Origin: an uncultured Collinsella sp. | GTDB taxonomy: Bacteria > Actinomycetota > Coriobacteriia > Coriobacteriales > Coriobacteriaceae | Reading direction: 5' to 3' | NCBI GenBank assembly: GCA_958418185.1 | Contig: CATZEP010000012.1 | Location: 1 to 24,130, forward strand | DNA length: 24,130 nucleotides | In this document: positions 16,584 to 23,034 of the stretch, one piece after another | Layout: the number at the start of each line of letters is the position of its first letter | Position numbering within the stretch: position 1 is the first letter of the stretch | The notes under the pieces: model-generated | The model's input: the letters and a program-made list of their open reading frames with translations, nothing else | What the model was told of the DNA's origin: nothing | Databases searched by the model: none | Position numbers and translations under genes: made by a program

Positions 16584-16589
16584 AGTATA
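16584..16589 (-). promoter_or_regulatory. Probable -10 element of tRNA-Glu
   Basis: TATACT on the minus strand matches five of six consensus bases, 10 bp before the mature tRNA 5' end. The -35 region is poor. Confidence 0.45.
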
Positions 16590-16629
16590 GCAGACTTTTT
16601 TGCCGGCGCGTATATCGTTGGCAAACTGG

Positions 16630-16658
16630 AAAACCACCACACAGGAGCTGGCTCCCTA
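16630..16658. repeat. Degenerate copy of the REP-like element at 16829-16865
   Basis: It shares AAAACCACCACA exactly (16630-16641 and 16829-16840), followed by a diverged AGG-x-GC-type core. The two copies flank the 80-bp tandem repeat. Confidence 0.5.
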
Positions 16659-16670
16659 TCCCGATCTTCA

Positions 16671-16812
16671 AACATCTCAACCTGTAACATCTGGGCTGAT
16701 AAATCGGCTCTATCTGTTATAGATCGAGACAGACGGTGGGCGTCGGGACGAACATCTCAATCTGTAACAGTAAGACGACTTTTAACGGTCTAGATGTTAC
16801 AGATCGAGACAA
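16671..16812. repeat. Two tandem 80-bp-period units, each an imperfect inverted repeat
   Basis: The motif CATCTCAAYCTGTAACA occurs at 16673-16689 and 16753-16769. Its inverted partner TGTTAYAGATCGAGAC occurs at 16715-16730 and 16795-16810. Both pairs are exactly 80 bp apart. The inner segments differ, so the conserved arms rather than the middles appear to be under constraint, or the units diverged after duplication. No gene is visible here. Confidence 0.75.
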
Positions 16813-16828
16813 ACTGTCGTGGCAGGTC

Positions 16829-16865
16829 AAAACCACCACAAAGGTGCCTGTCCCCTTTGTGGTGG
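16829..16865 (-). terminator. REP-like hairpin that can serve as terminator of murT-gatD
   Basis: CCACCACAAAGG (16833-16844) and CCTTTGTGGTGG (16854-16865) pair perfectly around TGCCTGTCC. On the minus strand TTTT follows (complement of 16829-16832). It begins eight bases after the murT-gatD stop codon. The GGTGCCTGTCCCC core resembles palindromic repeats I recall as dispersed in gut actinobacterial genomes; copy number needs a genome search. Confidence 0.6.
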
Positions 16866-16872
16866 CGGGGCG

Positions 16873-19050
16873 TTAGGGGAGGAGCTTCATCGCGGCGTCG
16901 TGGGCGGCGTGCTCGTAAGTGTCGTCGAGGGGCTTGAGCGGCAGCAGAGCGGTGGTCTGTGCATCGCCACGGTGCTCGAGAGCGTGGGCGATGAGCCAGT
17001 CGGCGAGCTCGGGGTTCTTGGGCAGTGCCGGTCCGTGTAGGTATGTGCCGATGACACCCTTGTAGATGAGGCCCTCAAAGCCATCGTCGCCGTTGTTGCC
17101 GGTACCCGTGACGACGGACGTTCCGAGCGGCGTGGCCTCTGCATCGAGCAGGGTGCGGCCGCCGTGGTTCTCAAATCCCACAAAGGGCTCGGGTGCCAGG
17201 TCGGTCTTGACGGCGACGTTGCCGATCAGGCGGTCGGAGCCGCGCACGGTTTCGGCGGCAATGACGCCCAGGCCCTCGATGCGATTCTCGCCCATGTAGT
17301 ACGAACGGCCGAGCAGCTGATAGCTGCCACAGATGGCAAGCAGCGAGCCGCCATCCTCAACATAGGCTGCGACCTTGTCTTTTTGAGCGAACAGCTCGTG
17401 TGCCACGGCCAGCTGATCGCGGTCGGAGCCACCGCCCATCATGACGATGTCGGCGTCGGTGAGATCGAGCGACTCGCCCATGCGGACCTCGTCCACGCGC
17501 ACGGGAATGCCGCGCCAGGCGCAGCGGCGCTCGAGGGCAATGACGTTGCCGCCGTCGCCATAGAGGTTGAGGGCATCGGGATACAGGTAGACGATGCGCA
17601 GGGGGCGCGAAAGCTCGACCGGCACAATGTCGGTGGGGACAGCGCTCCCATCGGCGCGCGTTACGGCGTGGGAGGCGACCGAGCTCGCATCGGTGCTCTT
17701 AAGCTCGTCGAGCTCCTTGACCAGCGGCGGGAAGGCCGTGTAGTTGGCGACGGCGTAGAAAGTGTCGCCGGCGGCTTCATCCGCAACGGCACCGATCGCC
17801 TGCTCGATATTCGAGATAATCGTGGCATCGATGCCGGCGTACTTGAGGCGCACCTGCATGTCATGCGCGCGCGTGCCGCCGGCAAAGGCGACAAGCCCCG
17901 TTGTGTCGGCGATGCGCTCAAAGTCGACGTCGTAGATCCACGATACATCGTGGCCGTCGGCATCGTTGTCGTTGAGGAAGAAAGCGCAGAGCCTGCCGCC
18001 TGCCGTCTTGATGGACTGGATTTGCCGATCGAAGCCTACGGGATTTTTGGCCAGATTGGCCTCGACAGTACGGCCGGCGATTTCCCAGCGGCCCATGCGT
18101 CCACCGGCGGGGACGTAGGCATCGAGCGTGGGCTGTAGGTGAGCTGCGTCCACGCCCAGCTCGTGGGCGGCAAAGAAGGCTGCAGCTACGTTGTAGACCA
18201 TATACAGGCCGTTGTAGCGCGTGGCGATGTGCGTTGCGGGTGCGTCGATATCGGGTCCAAAGTTCAGGTCAAAGCCGTAGCCGTCGCAGCCGAGCTCCAC
18301 GTTCGTCACGCGACGGACAAGCCCGGGGCGGGCCCAGCCGCACGAAGGGCAATGGTATGCGCCAAGCTGTCCGTACTGCACGTAGTCGTACTCCAACGGT
18401 GCGTTGCACTGTGAGCAAAAACGCGAGTCGCTAATGCGGTCGGACTCGGTGTTGGTGGCGCCGTCGATGCCAAAGGCGATGCTTGCATTGGGAACGCGCG
18501 CGGCGATTGCGGCACACAGCGGGTCGTCTGCGTTGTAGATGAGCGTTGTTGCCGGAGAGAGCTCCAACGCATGGGCGATGACGTCTTGGGTATGGTCGAT
18601 CTCGCCGTAGCGGTCTAGCTGGTCGCGGAACAGGTTGAGCAGCACAAAGTACGTCGGCTTGAGCTTGGGCAGAACGCGTACGGTGTAGAGCTCGTCGCAC
18701 TCAAAAACGCCCACGCGCTTGCCGCTGCTGGTGTGCTTAAGGCCGCCGCGGGCCTCGAGCAGAGCACCCACCACACCAGGCTCCATATTGTTGCCGGCAC
18801 GGTTGCATACCACGGTGGCGCCGCTGGCGGCAACGGCGTCGGCGATGAGGTTGGAGGTGGTGGTCTTACCGTTGGTGCCGGTGATCACCACGCTGCGGTC
18901 GACAAGGCCCGCGAGGTCGCTCAGCAGCTCGGGGTCGATCTTCATGGCGATGCGGCCGGGAAGCACGCCACCCTGGCGCTTAAGGACGGAGCGCAGCCCC
19001 CAGCGGGCGATATCGCTCGAGGTGCAGGCGAGAGATGAGCGGAAGTTCAT
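16873..19050 (-). CDS. MurT-GatD fusion: lipid II isoglutaminyl synthase in one chain
   Basis: A 725-residue protein joining the two subunits of lipid II isoglutaminyl synthase, which turns D-glutamate of lipid II into D-isoglutamine using ATP and glutamine. Residues 1-445 are MurT: Mur-ligase P-loop ITGTNGKTTTSN (56-67), NLFRDQLDRYGEID (139-152), a Cys4 ribbon inserted in the central domain (Cys212, 215, 234, 237), and the DUF1727 part with NLAKNPVGFD (332-341). Asp361-Asp368 in NDNDADGHDVSW is the likely place of the MurT aspartate that assists the amidase triad. After a polar linker (about 446-480) comes GatD, a CobQ-type glutaminase: nucleophile Cys574 (LAICGSYQLLG) and His672 (GTYLHGPALPKNP). 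In Staphylococcus and Streptococcus these are separate genes. The ATG at 19050 follows TTAGGAA. It is third in a run with two TPR-like genes. Confidence 0.92.
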   Translation of the reverse strand: MNFRSSLACTSSDIARWGLRSVLKRQGGVLPGRIAMKIDPELLSDLAGLVDRSVVITGTNGKTTTSNLIADAVAASGATVVCNRAGNNMEPGVVGALLEARGGLKHTSSGKRVGVFECDELYTVRVLPKLKPTYFVLLNLFRDQLDRYGEIDHTQDVIAHALELSPATTLIYNADDPLCAAIAARVPNASIAFGIDGATNTESDRISDSRFCSQCNAPLEYDYVQYGQLGAYHCPSCGWARPGLVRRVTNVELGCDGYGFDLNFGPDIDAPATHIATRYNGLYMVYNVAAAFFAAHELGVDAAHLQPTLDAYVPAGGRMGRWEIAGRTVEANLAKNPVGFDRQIQSIKTAGGRLCAFFLNDNDADGHDVSWIYDVDFERIADTTGLVAFAGGTRAHDMQVRLKYAGIDATIISNIEQAIGAVADEAAGDTFYAVANYTAFPPLVKELDELKSTDASSVASHAVTRADGSAVPTDIVPVELSRPLRIVYLYPDALNLYGDGGNVIALERRCAWRGIPVRVDEVRMGESLDLTDADIVMMGGGSDRDQLAVAHELFAQKDKVAAYVEDGGSLLAICGSYQLLGRSYYMGENRIEGLGVIAAETVRGSDRLIGNVAVKTDLAPEPFVGFENHGGRTLLDAEATPLGTSVVTGTGNNGDDGFEGLIYKGVIGTYLHGPALPKNPELADWLIAHALEHRGDAQTTALLPLKPLDDTYEHAAHDAAMKLLP

Positions 19051-19095
19051 GAAGCCGTTCCTAACGTGAATGACATGGTCGTGGCGTTTGCGCCG

Positions 19096-20139
19096 TTAAA
19101 AGCCGTAGCGGCGCGCAAATTCCTGGGCAAGCTGCGACACGTCTTCGCAGGCATTGGCCCAGGGGGCAAAGTCGGGAGTGTCCGAGATAATGCCGTCCGC
19201 TTCCCAAACGGCCTGGTGCGAAAGATCCCAGGGATCGCGTGGCTCGGGCCGGCAGGGAAGGTACGGCGTCTGGTACATGGGATTCAGCAAGAAGAACGCG
19301 CCGCCCTCGCAGCGGTTAGCGAACTCACGCAGCGCGCGCACCGCCGGACGCATCTTGTTCGTTTTGAACAATAGGATTGTGCGGGCGAGCAGGTACCAAG
19401 GGGAGTTCTCGAGTGCATCGGCTCCCACCTGTTCCTCGAGCTGGTGAGCAAGGGCAAAAAAGCCGTCCTGGTCTTCCAGGCGTGCGAGGGCAAGCAGCAC
19501 GGTGCCGGCGGCACGGGTGGGATAGCCTTCTGCCTTAAGGACGCGGCGGGCGTAGTTGGCGGCAGCGCGGTAGCGGGCGCTCGCCATGCACAGCTGCGAG
19601 ATGGCCTCGAGCGTGTGAAGCCACCCGATAAGCGCCGGCTCGCTTACGGTGAGCTCTGCCGCCGTCACGCCGTCCGTCAAAACTTTGTTGGCCCAGTAGT
19701 GTGGGGCCTCCATATCGAACCCGGGCACGCTTTGCTGCAGGTAATCGGCCGTGGTTGCCTCGAGCTTCATCAGGTCGCCCAGGCAGGCGTCAACGGGCGT
19801 GTCGGCCAGGATGATGGCGAGCAGCTGCGCGTCGACGGCCAGTGCATCGACGCGGACAATCTTGAGCAGCTCATCGCGCATGTCGTCGAACAGGCGATTG
19901 CGCGTCTGCTCGAACTCCTCGTCACTGCCCATGTCCTCGATGCGATGGAGCTCGTCGAGCAGGTGGCGATGAACACCGGCATAGGACAGCAGCGCCTGGG
20001 CATGCTCGGACTGCGCATACTTTTGGGGATTCGTACTAATGTCGTTATGGACAAGCTCGCGTGCTGCATCGGTGAGCTCGGGGTGCGATGCCAGATAGGT
20101 GCGCTCCAAGTAGGCGGGGATGTAGACGCTCGGATCCAT
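19096..20139 (-). CDS. TPR-like helical protein of unknown function (paralogue of the next gene)
   Basis: A 347-residue soluble protein without signal peptide or membrane segment. It is rich in helix-forming Ala/Leu/Glu/Arg, with TPR-like stretches such as WLHTLEAISQLCMASARYRAAANYARRVLKAEGYP (about 173-207) and LLARTILLFKTNKMRPAVRALREFA (about 250-274). Residues 169-222, 247-295 and 300-331 align by eye with 154-205, 240-292 and 300-332 of the preceding protein, so the two look like products of a tandem duplication. The ATG at 20139 shares its A with the TAA of the preceding gene, implying coupled translation. murT-gatD starts 45 bp after its stop. I do not recognise a named family. A scaffold or chaperone-like role in cell-wall synthesis is only a guess from context. 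Confidence 0.75.
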   Translation of the reverse strand: MDPSVYIPAYLERTYLASHPELTDAARELVHNDISTNPQKYAQSEHAQALLSYAGVHRHLLDELHRIEDMGSDEEFEQTRNRLFDDMRDELLKIVRVDALAVDAQLLAIILADTPVDACLGDLMKLEATTADYLQQSVPGFDMEAPHYWANKVLTDGVTAAELTVSEPALIGWLHTLEAISQLCMASARYRAAANYARRVLKAEGYPTRAAGTVLLALARLEDQDGFFALAHQLEEQVGADALENSPWYLLARTILLFKTNKMRPAVRALREFANRCEGGAFFLLNPMYQTPYLPCRPEPRDPWDLSHQAVWEADGIISDTPDFAPWANACEDVSQLAQEFARRYGF

Positions 20140-21215
20140 TAGAGGTCCCCTCCCTTAAATGGAAGCCCCTGCTCGGCTGCGCGCAGGATGCGCTCGTCGA
20201 TCTGGGAACGCACGATGTCGTTGGTGGCGACCCAGGCGGCAAAGCTGGCGTTGTCGGGAGCGCCCAGGCCCTCCTGCAGTACCGGCGTCGCTTCGGACAG
20301 TGCAAGGACGAGCTCGTCGGTGGAGCCTGCACCCACGTTGACGCGGGCATAGACGCCATCGGGAAACTCGGTTTGGAAGTAGAGCGCCTCGGCTGCGTGC
20401 GGGCACGAGCGTGCAAGGATGCGCAAGTAGTGCTCGGCGCCCTCGTAGTCCAGCTCGCGCCAGGCAGCGCTCATCAGCGCGATGAGCGTCCACGGGTCCA
20501 AGTCGCGCTCCGCGTCCTTGGGACGACGGCGCAGTGGCGTGTTGGCGAGATAGGGTACGGAGTGGGCAGAGCGAAAGCGCTTGAGTTCCTCGGCGGGGTA
20601 TTCGAGCTTTGCCATGGCGAGCATCGCGGTGTGGCGGACACCAGCCGGATCGTTGGGGGCAAAGTCCAGGCTGCGGTTTGCGGCTTCGAGTGACATACGG
20701 TAGCGGCCGCTAATGAGGGCGCGCGACGCAAGGGCGGCAAGCCAGCGCAGGTAGGGGCGGCGCATAAGGTCGCCTGCGGCCTCACGCTCGTAGGGGTCCT
20801 GCGCCGAGGCGATCTTGAGTGCCAGGTCGTGCTCGACTTCATCGCGCTTGGATACCAAGTACTGTACGTATTCCTCGTTGGATTCGGCGGTGAGCGCCGT
20901 CAGCATGCGCTGGGCATCCCAGTTGGTCGGATCGAGTGCGGCAGCCTCGCGGAGCATGTTCTCGGCAGCTGCCTCTTCCTGCTCTGCCTGGGTATCGTCA
21001 GGGATAAAGGGAATGCGGTAGTCGACAGCCTCGACCACCTTGGCAATGAGGTGCCCGGCGCGGTCGCGGTCGTGCACGATGAGCGGTGCGGGGTTGCGGG
21101 TGAATTGTTCCATCAGACGCTCTACGGCGGCACCGTCGGTGAGCGGGATATTGTCGCGGCGCAAGGCCTCAAGAACGAGGCGATGGCAATCCTCTTGAAT
21201 GGGATCGAATGCCAT
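20139..21215 (-). CDS. TPR-like helical protein of unknown function (first gene of the murT-gatD cluster)
   Basis: A 358-residue soluble protein with no signal peptide. TPR-like helix pairs are visible: AENMLREAAALDPTNWDAQRMLTALTA (about 84-110), WLAALASRALISGRYRMSLEAANRSLDFAPNDP (about 158-190) and LIALMSAAWRELDYEGAEHYLRILARSCPHAAEALYF (about 244-280). The ATG at 21215 has a strong ribosome-binding site (AAAGGAGG); a longer in-frame start at 21245 lies upstream of that site and is rejected. The stop overlaps the next start as TAATG. It heads a minus-strand run with its paralogue and murT-gatD. An AT-rich stretch TTATATAGAGAG about 40 bp upstream is the likely promoter region. No function can be assigned from sequence alone. 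Confidence 0.78.
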   Translation of the reverse strand: MAFDPIQEDCHRLVLEALRRDNIPLTDGAAVERLMEQFTRNPAPLIVHDRDRAGHLIAKVVEAVDYRIPFIPDDTQAEQEEAAAENMLREAAALDPTNWDAQRMLTALTAESNEEYVQYLVSKRDEVEHDLALKIASAQDPYEREAAGDLMRRPYLRWLAALASRALISGRYRMSLEAANRSLDFAPNDPAGVRHTAMLAMAKLEYPAEELKRFRSAHSVPYLANTPLRRRPKDAERDLDPWTLIALMSAAWRELDYEGAEHYLRILARSCPHAAEALYFQTEFPDGVYARVNVGAGSTDELVLALSEATPVLQEGLGAPDNASFAAWVATNDIVRSQIDERILRAAEQGLPFKGGDL

Positions 21216-21326
21216 GGGGCCTCCTTTGCTGCGGTTAGGGTTCAAATCTCTCTATATAAGGTTCTAGTTTACCCGCATGTGGCACACCGGGGGTGCCGCA
21301 CTTGGACATGCACCTTTGCACCACGA

Positions 21327-21359
21327 AGACGGATGTCAGACGGATGTCGCACAAATGTC
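21327..21359. repeat. Three direct repeats phased at 11 bp
   Basis: AGACGGATGTC at 21327-21337 is repeated exactly at 21338-21348, and GCACAAATGTC at 21349-21359 keeps the ATGTC end. Eleven-base phasing puts the sites on one face of the helix, as in SARP-type binding sites. Confidence 0.6.
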
Positions 21360-21583
21360 GGCACCTTGGACGGCCGAGTGGTATCACGGTGCCGCAAACG
21401 GTCGATTTTTGGCGGCGAACGGGGCACATTTTGGAGGGGCACCGTCCTGCCCGGGATATGTGGTCAACCTTGATAAAACGTTTGCCCAGCTTGGGAGTAT
21501 GAATGCCCCATAAGGGTCTTCAGGGATAGAAAAAACGTTTCATCATTGTTGGCTTTAGGTGAATAACTGACCAACCAGAACGG

Positions 21584-21589
21584 TAAAAT
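21584..21589 (+). promoter_or_regulatory. Probable -10 element of the alcohol dehydrogenase gene
   Basis: TAAAAT matches five of six -10 consensus bases, 137 bp before the start codon. The -35 region is weak, as expected for an activator-dependent promoter. The resulting leader would contain the 21660-21686 hairpin. Confidence 0.4.
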
Positions 21590-21726
21590 AGTGTTTGTCT
21601 GAGCATTGAGACGTTTAGACATCGCGCATTGTCATCGCCGGCAACGCGCAAAACGGTCCTAACGGAGCCAATCGGGTGCTCCGTTATATACGCAAGTCTA
21701 AGAGGGGCTTGTTTAGGAGGCACAGT

Positions 21727-22950
21727 ATGGGACGTTTTACCAATCCTCGCGATCTGTACTTTGGTGAGGGCGCTCGCCACGAGGTGAAGAACCTCAAGGG
21801 CAAGAAGGCCATCATCGTTTCTGGCGGCAGCTCTATGCGCCGCGGCGGGTTCCTGCAGGACGTTGAGGCCGACCTCAAAGAGGGCGGCTTCGAGGTCAAG
21901 CTGTTCGAGGGCGTCGAGTCCGATCCGTCCATCGAGACGGTCATGAAGGGCGCCGAGGCCATGCGCGAGTTCGAGCCCGACTGGATTATCGCCATCGGCG
22001 GCGGCTCGCCCATCGATGCCGCTAAGGCCATGTGGGTCTTCTACGAGTATCCCGAGGAGTCCTTCGATAACATCATCCAGCCGTTCAGCTTCCCTGAGCT
22101 GCGTCAGAAGGCTCACTTCTGCGCCATCTCCTCTACCTCCGGTACCGCTACCGAGGTCACTGCCTTCTCCGTCATTACCGACTACGCCAAGGGCATCAAG
22201 TACCCGCTGGCCGACTTCAATATCACCCCTGATGTCGCCATCGTCGACCCCGAGCTCACCTACACCATGCCCTCCAAGCTGTGCGCTCATACCGGCATGG
22301 ACGCTCTGACCCACTGCATGGAGGCTTACGTTTCCACCTGCGCTTCCATGTTCACCGACGCCAACGCTCTGCACGGCATCCGCGAGATCGTCGAGTGGCT
22401 GCCCAAATCCTATGCTGGCGACCATGAGGCCCGTCAGCACATGCACGAGGCTCAGTGCATCGCCGGTATCGCCTTCTCCTCGGGCCTGCTCGGCATCGTT
22501 CACTCCATGGCTCACAAGACCGGTGCTGCCTTCGAGAACGGCCACATCATCCATGGTGCTGCTAACGCTATGTACCTGGGCAAGGTCATCCAGTGGAACT
22601 CCAAGGATCCCCGTGCTGCCGAGCGTTACGCTTACGTGGCCAAGGAGATTCTGCACCTTCCCGGCGAGACCAACGAGGAGCTCATCGCCGCGCTCGTCCA
22701 GAAGATTCGCGACCTCAACGATCAGCTCAACATTCCGCAGTCCATCAAGGATTACGCGAATGGTGGCGTGAAGGTCGACGCCGAGAACCCGCAGATGGTT
22801 TCCGAGGAGGAGTTCCTCGCCAAGCTGCCCGAGATCGCCGCGAACGCCGAGCAGGACGCCTGCACGCCCGAGAACCCGCGTGAGACCAAGGCTGCCGACT
22901 TCGAGAAGATCCTCAAGGCCTGCTACTACGACACCGACATCGATTTCTAA
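21727..22950 (+). CDS. Iron-containing (group III) alcohol dehydrogenase
   Basis: A 407-residue enzyme of the Fe-ADH family, interconverting an alcohol and an aldehyde or ketone with NAD(P)H. Motifs are the dinucleotide-binding GGGSPIDAAKAMW (91-103), SSTSGTATEVT (135-145), DVAIVDPELTYTMP (169-182), and metal ligands Asp192 and His196 (GMDALTHCMEAY), His263 (HSMAHKTG) and His276 (HIIHGAANA). The ATG at 21727 follows AGGAGG with ideal spacing; an in-frame ATG-like start at 21676 lies ahead of that site and is rejected. Codon use is strongly biased, suggesting high expression. It most resembles butanol/ethanol dehydrogenases of fermenters, but the substrate cannot be fixed from sequence. A strong terminator separates it from glycerol dehydrogenase. 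Confidence 0.92.
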   Translation: MGRFTNPRDLYFGEGARHEVKNLKGKKAIIVSGGSSMRRGGFLQDVEADLKEGGFEVKLFEGVESDPSIETVMKGAEAMREFEPDWIIAIGGGSPIDAAKAMWVFYEYPEESFDNIIQPFSFPELRQKAHFCAISSTSGTATEVTAFSVITDYAKGIKYPLADFNITPDVAIVDPELTYTMPSKLCAHTGMDALTHCMEAYVSTCASMFTDANALHGIREIVEWLPKSYAGDHEARQHMHEAQCIAGIAFSSGLLGIVHSMAHKTGAAFENGHIIHGAANAMYLGKVIQWNSKDPRAAERYAYVAKEILHLPGETNEELIAALVQKIRDLNDQLNIPQSIKDYANGGVKVDAENPQMVSEEEFLAKLPEIAANAEQDACTPENPRETKAADFEKILKACYYDTDIDF

Positions 22951-22971
22951 TCGACTCTTGTTATCGTAATG

Positions 22972-23011
22972 AGGGGCTCCGCACGTATCCGTACGGAGCC
23001 CCTTTCTTTTT
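22972..23011 (+). terminator. Intrinsic terminator after the alcohol dehydrogenase gene
   Basis: AGGGGCTCCG (22972-22981) pairs perfectly with CGGAGCCCCT (22994-23003), followed by TTTCTTTTT. Only 23 bp remain before the gldA start codon. Confidence 0.92.
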
Positions 23012-23034
23012 AATTATTAGAGAATGGGATAGTT

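Larger units (their letters stand above)
21216..21726. promoter_or_regulatory. 510-bp divergent control region with phased repeats and LacI-type half palindromes
   Basis: No gene is supported here. Elements seen: three 11-bp-phased copies ending in ATGTC at 21327-21359; several direct and inverted copies of GGTGCCGC/GGCACC between about 21290 and 21450; AAACGTTT palindromes at 21476-21483 and 21533-21540; a -10-like TAAAAT at 21584-21589; and a 9-bp leader hairpin TAACGGAGC/GCTCCGTTA at 21660-21668 and 21678-21686. The last three suit control of the alcohol dehydrogenase gene on the plus strand. Confidence 0.5.

Noticed and set aside
16307..16687. Small plus-strand frames across the tRNA region, containing a PPAGFEPA-type peptide
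   Set aside because: That peptide is a well-known translation artefact of tRNA genes; the DNA is fully explained by tRNA-Glu, its terminator and the duplicated fragment.
16671..16812. CRISPR array
   Set aside because: Only two units with inverted-repeat arms and an 80-bp period; no short identical repeats with unique spacers and no cas genes.
21520..22656. Minus-strand open frame of 378 codons opposite the alcohol dehydrogenase gene
   Set aside because: Shadow of a gene with full Fe-ADH motifs; no start context or family similarity.
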